Positions 1 through 11,200 of a DNA stretch of 43,547 nucleotides are shown piece by piece. The DNA lies in assembly GCA_004335635.1 (NCBI GenBank), contig QAXH01006611.1:1-43547 (forward strand), written 5' to 3'. Source of the DNA: Chloromonas sp. AAM2. Taxonomy: Eukaryota; Chlorophyta; Chlorophyceae; Chlamydomonadales; Chlamydomonadaceae. Within the stretch, counting starts at the first letter, position 1. Every line of letters begins with the position of its first letter. The notes beneath the pieces are model-generated. The model was given only the letters and a program-made list of their open reading frames with translations. It was not told the DNA's origin and did not search any database. A program made the position numbers and the translations under genes.

Positions 1-11
1 CTAGCAGCACA

Positions 12-16
12 TTACA
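12..16 (-). terminator. Candidate polyadenylation signal TGTAA for the RS-rich exon
   Basis: TGTAA on the minus strand, about 270 nt after the stop at 287. This is the chlorophyte poly(A) motif. It is a 5-mer, so the assignment is weak. Confidence 0.25.
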
Positions 17-286
17 GTGGTACTAGGCAAGCTATAGGCACTACAATGGTAAGGCACTACAAGCTGGAGTCTAAAAAGGGCTGAAGAATCAAAGAGATAA
101 GATACCCAAGCTAAATCACAGCACTGCAGTGGTCTGTCTCTGAAGAACTAAGTTGCTACAATATAAATGAAAACAACTGGTGTCGATGATCTTGCAGACA
201 GTATATCACATGTTCTGACTGTTCCTTGTACTTCTGCCTTGCACGATCTTTCAGTGAGTTTGCCACAATCTGCATGCACGGCTGGT

Positions 287-649
287 TCAGCCAAGCAGGT
301 CCACAAAGGTACTGGCAACCGCATCTCTGCCGCCCTTTTTATCCCTTGACCTTCCCTTATCAGGGCTTGCCCGATCCCTGTGAGTACCCTGGGATGGATT
401 CCTGGGCCTGGACGGTTGGCCGCTGGCAGTCTTGGACCTGCTGTGCTTGCGTGCTGCAGGACTGCCGTGTCTGCTGCGGCCAGAGCTGCTGTGCCGCTTG
501 TCCGGCTGGGGGCTAGTGGCCTCATTTCCGTCTGAGGAGTTGTCGTTGTCAGAGTCGCCCTGGCCGCCAGACCCGTAATCACTGGCGCTCTTGGACTCAT
601 GGCGTGTGATGGCGGATGGCCTTGATATTGGAGGACGTGAACGCGCGGG
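287..649 (-). CDS. RS-rich C-terminal exon of an unidentified minus-strand gene (partial)
   Basis: I see an open frame on the minus strand that follows a good acceptor (..aatgcag at 650-656) and ends at a TGA (287-289). It encodes about 120 residues rich in Arg, Ser, Asp, Pro and Lys, with repeated SR/RS, RSK and RHGS-type dipeptides, and ends in ..VASTFVDLLG. This resembles the phosphorylatable RS tails of splicing-related or chromatin proteins, but no folded domain is visible, so I give no function. A minus-strand TGTAA lies at 12-16, compatible with a 3' UTR of about 270 nt. Upstream exons are not resolved. The tentative 98-residue gene just upstream ends at 773, so this exon belongs either to a longer isoform of that gene or to another gene. 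A chance ORF is possible, but the biased composition together with a clean acceptor argues for coding. Confidence 0.4.
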   Translation of the reverse strand, partial: PARSRPPISRPSAITRHESKSASDYGSGGQGDSDNDNSSDGNEATSPQPDKRHSSSGRSRHGSPAARKHSRSKTASGQPSRPRNPSQGTHRDRASPDKGRSRDKKGGRDAVASTFVDLLG

Positions 650-740
650 CTGCATTGCAACACAGCGTGCCACAGTGAAAAGCTGTGACATGCACAACAG
701 TACACCTCTTGTGTCGTACGCCTCATTGAGCCGGGTCTTT

Positions 741-745
741 TTACA
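741..745 (-). terminator. Polyadenylation signal TGTAA, 98-residue gene
   Basis: TGTAA on the minus strand, 28 nt after the TGA at 773-775. The spacing is typical for green algal 3' ends. Confidence 0.35.
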
Positions 746-772
746 GAGTACTGGGTGGTCTTTGGCCGGGTC

Positions 773-1320
773 TCAGTAAGTGCTGTAGTTCTGCTTGTAA
801 TCACCGCCCAGCAAGTACTGGCTGGAAGGTCCTGTAACAGCTGAGTGACATTGTAGCTGCTGAAAGGGCATCAGGAAGTACTGCGATTCCCAGCACATGT
901 TATTGAAGTCGGTGTTTACTGCGACGCGCAGGGCTTACTAACCAGAGGAGTGCTGACTGAACCAGCACCTGTAGTTATACGTACTAGCATGCTTATAGTA
1001 GCCGCATGCAGTTTCAGTACCCACTGCCAGGCTTTCAGCAAGTACTACATGGCTTTCAGGAACTACTATGCCAATCTCTTGTCTGAGTGTTTGTGTTGCA
1101 ATGGCCGCCTCTGTCCTCGCCGAGTCTGGCGGCTGGCTTGCACAGCACGAGATTTGCCATGATGCTCACGCATCTTGAACTGCTTCGTGCGGACCAACTG
1201 CCGATAACAATTCTTTATGTTGGAGACGTTGCAAGCACGCATGAGCCTGGGCGACACCCTGGAGATACCCGAGCACTGGCGCAGTGATGCCCTGGCGGTT
1301 CTTTCGGATTGGGAGGCCAT
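773..1320 (-). CDS. Tentative two-exon gene, 98-residue Tyr/Gln-rich protein of unknown function
   Basis: Proposed join: exon 1 1320-1170, exon 2 918-773. The ATG at 1320 has A at -3. Exon 1 encodes 50 basic residues (MASQSERTAR.. to ..RTKQFKM) and stops at a strong GTGAGC donor in phase 1. Exon 2 follows a ..cgtcgcag acceptor that restores the phase. It encodes a Tyr/Gln-rich tail ending ..GGDYKQNYSTY and a TGA. A minus-strand TGTAA lies 28 nt after the stop, the expected spacing for an algal poly(A) site. The agreement of phase, splice sites and poly(A) signal is the main support. I recognise no family. It could also be only the 3' part of a larger gene. Confidence 0.33.
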
Positions 1321-2219
1321 GTTGTCTGGCTGCTGTGCTTTGATAAACCTAGAGATTTTCTTTCAGGGTGATTGAACGCAGATGTCTTCTTTCACAAGAC
1401 AGGGAGCGCAGGCCTTAAGACCTGTCACTTGTACGTCCTGTGGTGAGTGCCTCACACGACACTCATTCAGGCAAGGTCAATGCACACCTCCACCACGTCA
1501 CTGTCCATCTCAGAAAATTGTGCCAGAACTGGCAAACCTTTTTTTTAAGATTGCCTGCCGTGTGCTCGGATCGCAAAGAACCTGACATTTTAGCTTCCAT
1601 TTTTGGCCTCTCTGTCACAGGTGGAACGGAACACTGTACATACTGCGTTCGCGTCTTGTGATCCGTGCACCGCTTTTTCAGCCGGCTGGATGTGTGATGG
1701 ATGGCAAATGTCGACATGTGAAGGATGCCAGGATGAAGACCGGATGGCAATGCGTGAGGCATCGGGTATGCATCCGCTTGGTTGTAGGTGGGGCAGGGGA
1801 CGTACTGACTGTGCACGCCAAGTGCCCCATCCAAAAGGGGAGCTCGCCATCCATGGAAAACAAACGTCAGAATCGCCTCGCTGGAACTGGCCACGTCTGC
1901 CCAACCACAACCGCTGAAATGCGTAAATTCGAACCTCGTGAGATTGGCGTGAGCGCCAATCTGTTGCCACGGCTGATTTGCTGCAGGCAGCACAGTCTCA
2001 TCTTAAATTTGTAATTCAGAAATAATAAAGTCCGTCTCATGGTGCCAGCTACCACGCAGCTTCAGACGTTTCGGTAACTTCTGTGGGCATCCTTCCCAAA
2101 GGGTCGATGCGTAATCCGTAAACATTAAAGTCTTGTCTCCACGAAGCGAATAGTGGCAAGCGCAGACATCAAGTGACTGTCCCTGATTACTCGCCCGCCC
2201 CACCAAACGGGGAATCACC
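1321..2219. other. Intergenic stretch, putative divergent promoter region
   Basis: Lies between the tentative minus-strand gene starting at 1320 and the FAS1 gene starting at 2220. No exon with credible splice sites was found, and the long minus-strand ORF here (1463-1993) has no recognisable content. It contains one copy (1523-1540) of a CCAGAACTGGCAAAC motif that recurs elsewhere in the window, followed by an oligo-T run. Confidence 0.4.
1523..1540 (+). repeat. Dispersed CCAGAACTGGCAAAC motif, copy 1
   Basis: The CCAGAACTGGCAAAC core followed by an oligo-T run. Related copies are at 13493-13510 (+) and 31571-31587 (-, one mismatch). All three are intergenic. Confidence 0.5.
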
Positions 2220-5200
2220 ATGGCCAAGGCATTGGCCTTCGCTGCCTTGTTGCTTGCAATTTTTGCCATTGGTAAGTGCATGGCAAGTGGTAAGTACGCA
2301 ATGCACAGCCAATTGGTCCGGATGCTTCTGACCCTAGCGGCATCGTTTTCATAGGTACTGCGCAAGAACAACCCGCCTTCGCCAGCGTCTTTGAGGCCGT
2401 TGCACAAAACCCACAAATCTTCGGAAGCCTTGCAGCGACTGTCGACATCGCTGGGAATGACACCGCTCAACTGCTGTCAGACCCCACTCTTCAGGTGTGT
2501 GGCTACGAAGCCTCTCCACAAAATAGTAGGACAAGGGATCGACAAAGCTGCAAGGGGGACCCTCGATCCATGCAATGTACTAGGCTTCATTGCTCGGCAG
2601 ATTGTTTGATCATCTGGGCAAACAGCGATGACCTGAGCGTTGACCGTCGCACGACCATGTGCGGTTAGTGTCTTTGGTTGCTGCAATTATTAGCCCGCAC
2701 ATGTGGCAGTCTCTCTGCGTGACTGACGTGACTGTCTTTCAAGGTGGGAATCGTAAGCTGCTGTTTTGAGCTTGCTCGTCGTCTTACTGCACAATCATCT
2801 GCAGGCCATCATCTTGGCTCCTGACAATGAGGCATTTGCCAACACTCTCTCCGGTTTCCCAGGCGCAGCGAGCTTTGCGCAGCCACAAGCTTCCAGCCTG
2901 ATTCTGGCCTACCATGGTGTGTAAAACTTGAGAATCGCGCAGTTTCTCATCATGAAATGGTACAACCCACGGTACAATTGTACTGCAGTTAGACATGATA
3001 TTTCGCTAACACTCAGGGAGTCCCTGCCGAATGTTTACAAGAGCGCTGTTGTGAACTTGTGCTGGAAAGGCAAGCTGATATTGAAGAAAGGCAACCCGGT
3101 AAGGCGCACCGGGGACACCAACAGTCAATATTTCTATGTGACAAATTCCGAGCAAAGCGAGTAAACTAAAACTCAGTGATGTACCAAAACTATGATAAAC
3201 AGTATGCTGCCTCCACTGAAGATTATATTGTTTGCGTTGCATTGGAAAGCTCTCATGTTGCAGGTAATTATTATGTAGGTAGTGCAGCGTGTCTTCATTA
3301 CCGCTATTTTCATACAGTCTGTATTGGATTGTTAGGGGTTGGTGGACCACAAGTGAACTGTAGGTCGACAAAAGCAAGTGTGCCCCACCTCCACTGCTGC
3401 TCCTCACTTGCAAACATTTCTTTACAGACATAGACGCGTCTTTGCGTGGCACATGCCATTCTTTTCAGCGTGTTCTCCGCTATGTTGTTCGTCTGCCTGC
3501 AGTGCTGCCCTCAAACGTGAGCAACCCTTCCTTTAACCTGACCGATGGCGAGACCATCTCCACCTTCCTGACAGGAGCAGTGAACGAAAGCTTTGCGAAT
3601 GCTTCCATCACCACCCTGACGTTCAGGCTGCTGGGCGAGTAAGTGTCTGCTGCAAGCAGGCTGTACATGCACAGCAGGCTTCGTCTGACTACAGCAGAAC
3701 ACAAGGACAGCATCCAGCAGTCCCCGTGATGCATGTGCAGGTTCAGCATTGTGTTTTTGCAGGCGATTGATCAAATGAAAGTTTTAGGGAATGAAACGAA
3801 CCGCAGTGCTTCCGGTATTGGTGCACTTGTCTGAGCAACGATGCCTGGACGACACTTGAGATTCAGTACACTGTAACATCATGCTGCATTTGGATTACGT
3901 GCATGTTCCACAGGACATGATTGATGCCCCTGTTCACCGATTTCTGCTGATGGGGCTGGATGTAGAACATTGCTTTTGCATGGTTTCTGACCATTTGTCC
4001 TGCTCTCTTGGTTTCGCAGCAACCAGGTGTATGTGGGAGGTTTGCCACCAGGTGGCACTTTCTTCCTCAACGAATCCATAACTGCAGGCCAGGTGAGGTT
4101 GTTGTTTAAGACATGTGCGTTTGACCAAACATAAAGTGACTCGCAGGACCTTGCATAAGCACACACACTGGTGCCATTCCTTGCCATGTCAGTTGTATTT
4201 GGCAAGCGATGCGGCAAGGGAGCAGCCTGACCTTGCATAAGCTTCAAGGACCTCTGAGCCTGAGATAGCAACCTCTGCCAATATCAAGGAGCATGGAGTT
4301 CCGCAATATTGAACCAACATGCCGTGTCTGTGTGATTTGGATGCTTTACATGATTGGATTTGTGCCTTTCACTGTTTCTCTGCAGTCCCGCATCTACACT
4401 CTGAAGGGTGGCCTCATGGTGCCTCCTTCCAAGATTCTGACAGTCAGCGCACCACCCGTCGCCCTGACCCTTGCTGAGGCGGTCTCGGTAAGTAGACCAA
4501 TCAAATGAGCAAGAGCAATAAAGCGAGCACCCACGTGCGTGTGGGTGTGTGGGCGTGCATTCATGCGCTGGCAAGACTGGTGTGTGGAAGGTGGCATTTG
4601 GTGGTTGTTTGACACCTTGCCATGGCAATCAGCAACCAAGTATTCATGTTGCGCGAGAGCTTCCTTAAATTGTTCGTTTTGCGGCTGTAGTGGTTCAAAA
4701 GGGCGATATCTCAGGCACAGCCCCAGCTGATCAGGCCGAGCTTAAATCTTCGTGCGTGCAGAACAACGACAACTTGACCTCCCTGTTGGCTATCATTAGC
4801 GCCGACCCAGTGCTCCTGGAATTCGTCACCAACCCTGACCAGGAAGTTACCGTTTTTGCACGTGAGTAAGAAACCGACCAATGCTCTTGATCATACAGTG
4901 TTCAGGATTGTGTCCAGTATTAGGCACACGACCGGCACATTTGTTAGCATGGAATCTGCCTAATACTGTTGTATTATTGTAGTGCGCGGATGTTTGGCTG
5001 AGAAGCTGGCCATTTTGTCGCGACTCACTCCCTTCATGCTACATTTTTTTGGGGCTGCGTATCAGTGGCTGGATGTTGGGCAGCTCTAGCTAACACAAGG
5101 TTGAAATGACCGTCATGCTATGGACTGACACGTCACTGTTTTGCTGCCTGCTGTGCATCCTGCCTGCAGCCACCAACCAATACATCACGTGAGTTTAAGA

Positions 5201-8200
5201 GATGGGCCCTGGGCACAAAAGCTTGCTCTCAAGCCAGGACCTTGAATTACCACAGCTGCTTGCAGCAGCAAAGACACTCAGTCGACCAGCCAATCCACCA
5301 CACGCGATACAACATATACAAATTGTTAACACATACTGAGCAAGCTCTTTGAATGCACTGTCCTCCTGTACGATCTTGTATCTTGATCACTGCTGCAACT
5401 ATTCCATCACAGCAAGCCCTGCATGCATGTGATTTTGCAGTGAGTTCCTGACAAGCGCGAACCTGACGTTCGATGACGTCGCCGGCACGGACATCGCACG
5501 GCGAATTGTCCTGAACCACATCGTTCCCGCCCGCCCATACACTGCTGCCCAGCTGCCCGACGGCACAGTCACCGTGCCAACTGCTGCCTCCGGTGACTCA
5601 CTCGAGATCACCAAGTCAGGGTGGGTGACCCCATGTGGGCAGCAGTATTCACACGTTAGCAGTTAGTCAAATGTGGTAGTCGTTGGTCACATGCGGTTGA
5701 CCATTAAGCTTTTACAACTGAGGCACCTACAACTGATGCTGTAGCTACGGGGTCTCGAGTAAACAGCAACATCAAGCATTCACAGTGCTTGCACCTACTT
5801 GCAAATATTCTCAAACGCTTGCAATCCGTGCTGACAGTATCCCACTTGTGATGCACACCTGCATGCACTTGCAATGCATACATGCTCAGGTCCTGTTAAT
5901 TGCACATATCGTGACGATGCTGGCAGTGCCGTGACACGGCTTCACCTGAACTAGTGGCAACATGTGCAATTCAAAGGCTTCAAAATGTTCAGTGAGAGCA
6001 ATTGTGTTCTGAATGCACGCGCTTGCGTCCTGTTAGCCACGTTCCCACACGATCTTGCATGACTGCCTGGCTGTGCAGGGGTGGCGTCACTGTGGCTGGT
6101 GGTGGCAATATGGGCGCCATTAACGTCACCACTGCCAATGTGCTGGCTGGCAAGGTGCGTCCCTGTACCTCTGTGCTGTTGCTTAGCTGTAGTGTGCCGC
6201 ACAAAACCGGGCTGATACCCGGTTTTCACGCTTCATGCATTTGTATTGCTCTCTGTGTATCTCACTAGACAGGCAACACCTGTCCAAGTGCATCTGTGGC
6301 ACCTGCTGCTTGCCCAGATGTAAGTACATACTGTGGCTGCTCGATTCACAACGCTTCCGGCCATGCCGCATATGAGTCCATTTGACACATTACGCCCGGG
6401 AATGTCTTTCTCAATTTGCTCCACCTGTGGGTATTGCAGCTGCTCGTGCGACAGTACTGACGCAAGCATGTTTATTGCATAGTCTAGCTTGACAGCACCT
6501 GCTCGCCTGCTCCATTACGGTGTCGGTTCTCTGCTCCTGTGTGTAATCACGGGCAAAAGCAAGAATCAAGTACAAGAAATGTCTCTTGCATGTGCATAAC
6601 CTTGTGCGAATTTTGTGATGGTTCAAGGGTTCTCTGGTTCCTGTGCGAATGAGATTTATCCAATTGTTTAGTTATTATCCAGATTATTATTAGAATATTA
6701 CGTAAACACATGAACACTATAAAAACATGCGTCTCTTGCATGTGCCGCAGTCCGTGGTCCATGTCATCGCCGGCTTCATCCTGCCTGACATGTCGGGCCC
6801 TGCAGAAGGTGAGATCTTAAATTGATATCTCATCCATGCATGTAAAATCATATCAGGGCAGCCGTCACAGGACAGGGAACAGGACGTGTGCCGCCCTGGT
6901 TGTTGTCCTTCAGAAAGAAAATCGGGCTACCGCCTCATCCACGCACTTCAAATCACTTTGAGCTGTGCATCAGACGATGGGTGAGACTGTGCTTGAAACA
7001 AAGACTGCTGGCCGTTTCATTTGCATCTTACAGATGCAATGTGTTTGGCCACGATTTCATCGCATTGTATTGGACGCAGACACCAAAGATCAACAGATGT
7101 GAGAGTCAAGAAGCTACAATGACGACATTCCAATTTTCAGTTTTTTGTCGGTTGACGCCTTGTTAGTTTCTCATCTGTTTTCAGAGTCTTCCGGATCGGA
7201 GTCTTCCGGCGTCGAGTCTTCACCAGAGTATTCACCAGAGACTTCTGAGTCTGAGGCGCCCGAGTACGAAACCCTGGTGGCAGCTGTGACTGCTCTGGGA
7301 CTCACCAGCCTGGCGCAGGCAGTCAACGCAGCCGGGCTAACAGAAACCCTCGCAGACCCAACCACCCAGGTGCGACGCGTGCGACACGTGGCTTTGTCAG
7401 TTGACCATAAGCTCTGCAGTCATTCAACAATGCACCTTCAGACCTGCTCACACATCTGCATGAGAGGAAACCACCTGCACAAGCGATAACCAGCCAAGTT
7501 CTCTGTAGCGTCCCCTGGCCAGCACTGGTGCCCGGCAGCTGAGCAGCAGCTCACTTCTAGGCCTACAGTTGAATAGCCCTCCAGACAAGCACCATACTTC
7601 CGATAAGGAGTGATAGAGTGCCATAGGACGGGACTCATGCAGAGGTTTAGTATATTGGCCACATGGAACCCTCATAGTATTTCACGAGCGCATATGTATT
7701 TCTCTCGCAGGTGACTCTCCTGGCGCCCTCCAATGCAGCCTTCGAGACGGCTGCCCAGAACCCAGCCGTTGCCTCCCAGATCACGAACACCACATTTGTC
7801 ACATACGTGCTGCTATACCACGGTGAGACAAGTTGCTGTGGTCAACTGCATGCTGTAAGGCTTGGTGTACCTGCAGCTGGTGGCAAAACAAATGTATAGC
7901 TTTCTGTAGTGTGGGTGTGCGCTCTCCTTTCTGAGTCAACTAGAACATTGCCATACGGGCTGGACGCCAGTTTAGGGCTGGAGAGTATAACTATTTGATC
8001 ATATCAGATCTTGCGGCTGTTGGCTGTGGGACTGCACTTGTAGATCACACTTGGGCAGGCATTTGTCCCGAGTGGCTACAAGGCTCAGTCCATTGAGTAT
8101 CAGGCAGGGAGACACGCAGACGCACCTGGCATGCCTGCCGCCTTCCTGGTCACACACACTCGCACACACTGACCCCTTACGTTGTGCACTTAAGTTGCTC

Positions 8201-11200
8201 ACTGAATTCACCTCGGACCGATTTAGTACATGTTGAAGTGTAGAGGTTAATCTGCTGTTACACGTCAGGGATGAGCAGTTATCATGCCTGTGGCAACGCA
8301 AGCGCTGCATTGGAAAGCTCGCAACACACGCTGAATCATGGTGTTGAGCACCAGATTTCGAGGCGGCGGGTCAACGAGCGGCTTGTGTGAGACCGGCCCC
8401 TTGCATTGTAGATTGACAGAGCGTTTTTCCTGGTGCCTGTTGCTTGCCCACAGCCTTCCCCAACGTCTCCACCGACTTTGTGGACGGCCAGATCCTGCCT
8501 ACCCTCTTGGCCGGCCAGGAGAGCATGAACATCACCTCGGACAACACCCTCACTAGCGTCACCGTCAGGCTGCCCTCCACGTGAGTTTTAGTGGGGCTCT
8601 TTTATTGTGTTTCCTATTATTAACTGCCTTGATTAATATAAGTATGTCATTGCTTCTTCGTATTTGGTCTGAGAAACAGGCTGACATCCTATGACAAATA
8701 ATCCGGGAAAATAGGACAGTGCAACTGGCAGTTGCCACATCTTGGCCACACAGTAGCAAATCTGTAGGCAGATGTGAATCGTAGCACACACTGATTTCAC
8801 AGGGCGGTGGTCCGCTCCAAAGCTGTGTTCCCTTTGCACCAGCACTCACGCCCGGTTGATACAGACAACCTGTGCAGGTTCCAATCATTTGCCCACCTCT
8901 GCCTGTTGATCGTGGTTGCTCAAGGTTGATAAGTTCATTACTGGCTCAACTCTCAAATACTGTTGCAAGTACTGACCATGCTTACGCAGATAAGGCCTGC
9001 TGGTGGCCTTCTGGGCCACTGGCTTCACTTACTGGCCTGCTCTTGATGTTTTTGTTGACGTTGCCTTGCCTGTGGCCTGAGCTCACCCTTTCCCTGAGCC
9101 TGTTGCAGTGACTTACAGCCTGTCGCACATGTGTATACTTTTGTTTTTGAATATTATATATATCACTAATCATAATCTATGTATATAACTCTTTTGCATC
9201 TGCAGTGATTCTGCCTATGTGGGTGGTTTGGCACCGGGCGCTGCCTTCAACCTCACAGGGCCCATCACCGCAGGACAGGTAACCGACTAACTGACTGACC
9301 AGTAACTGACTCAATGGCAACCCACGCCACACTGACTGGTAACCTGCTGCCACAGTCCAGCACACCTGCATACCCATTGAATCCACAACACACGCAACAC
9401 GTGGCGGTCCGTTTTCTCGCATTCTGTACATTGTCTCAGCCTGTATGCCATTTCAAGTCACATACAATTTCAGATCAGAAGTAAACGTACTGTTGTTGTC
9501 TGTTCATTGCCCGCAGTCCACTCTGACGCCATGCACAATTGCACACTTGTACTTGGTACACAAGAGCTCAAGTTTGTGTAGTACTGTTGTCTGTTCGTAC
9601 TTTCGCGCAGTCCAACCTGTACGTTATTGATAACGTGCTGATCCCCCCCTCCACCGTCCTGGGCGCACCAGAGACCGCACTCACAATCAACGCCCTCTTG
9701 AACAACCCAGCGGTAAGCAGCTTGAAACAGATGTTGTGTATTATCATTAACAGTGTCAAGAAACTAAATATCAATAACATTATTGTACCAGCAATGTTCA
9801 ACGCCCTCTTGGACAACCCGGCGGTAAGCAGCACGACAACACAGTACTAGAGATGTCGTTCAACAAGCCACTGACTGATATTCATGTAGAACTGCCAAAT
9901 ATTCATGTTGGGGTCTGGGTGAGATAATGTTCTGTTTGCAATCTCGGCATGTGTTGTAATAGATGAAGATCAGTGGCCTGCATAGATATAGATATAGATA
10001 CACGAGATCACTCACATCAATCATGTTTCGAAAAGCCAGTGGTGAGCACTGGAACACTTCTGCTTTTTGGCCTGTTCTTTGCCTGTCTTGCTGCTTTCTT
10101 CTTTCCTTGTCGGTTTTTTCTCTTGGATGCAAACGGTTTCTGATCACGTGTGCAGGTGTCCATCCTGGCCCAACTGATCCGGGCTGACCCCGAGCTGCTG
10201 CCCTTGGTGACCGAGCCGTACACTGCAGTCACTATCTTTGCACGTGAGTAACATCTGTGCACGTGTCACTGAATTGGAAGTTGTGTATTGCTTGTACTGT
10301 AGCACACGGCATGTCCTGTGAACTAAACAGTGAACTGCAACCTGCAAAACTGCTCGCTATTCAGCACCTTGAACATTGGAAGTGTCTGCGTTGGACTGAA
10401 GGCACCAGAAAGACAACTCTGGACTTCAAAGGATCAATCACTACCAGGCAGCTGAATGCACAAGCACCGCAGAGCATGAGCCAACATATTCTTATCCCAC
10501 ATGCAGCACTCTATAGCAAGGTTTTGTTCTTCCAGCACCACCCACCCAAGGTTTGGTTTCCCAAACCCTGCTGACCAACCGTGTTTTTGCCTTGCTGTGC
10601 TGCCATGCATGTCGTCATCTGGCCGTTATCCGCAGCAACCGACGCTGCCATCACGTGAGTAACGGGGATGGAAACGGCAGGAAACAGCAGGCCAAACTTC
10701 AGTGCTTGTGTGTTCCGCAAGGGCTCACCAGGGTTCACCATGTTGGGCATGAAAACCATCTGTGTCCTGCCATAACGTCTCTTGCATGCTCTTCAGTCTC
10801 TATCCTCGTCTTGAACGATTCAACACCCTTGAGCCTTCCATTGATATCGTGGCTGTCCCATGCATGATGCCTGCAGCAACTTGCTGTCCACCTTGGGCGT
10901 GACGGCCGCCGACCTCCTGGGCACTGCCCGGGCCCAGCGCATTGTGCGCAACCACATCCTGATCGCCCGCCCCTACACAGCGGCCCAGGTGCCCATGGCA
11001 GATGCCTCCTCGCCACTGCAGCTTATGACAGCACAGCCAGGAGACATGCTCTCCGTCACCAGCACAGGCGGCTCAACGTAAGTGGGCCCCACTTCCCTTG
11101 TAGTCCTGTTGTTAAACATGATGGTGCCACCACAGTGTGTGTGGAGTTTCTAGCCTCAGGTTTTGTCTTTTGTGCAAAACCTCGGACCACAACAGCCAGC

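Noticed and set aside
1463..1993. 176-codon minus-strand ORF
   Set aside because: Passes through the dispersed CCAGAACTGG motif and has no recognisable content.
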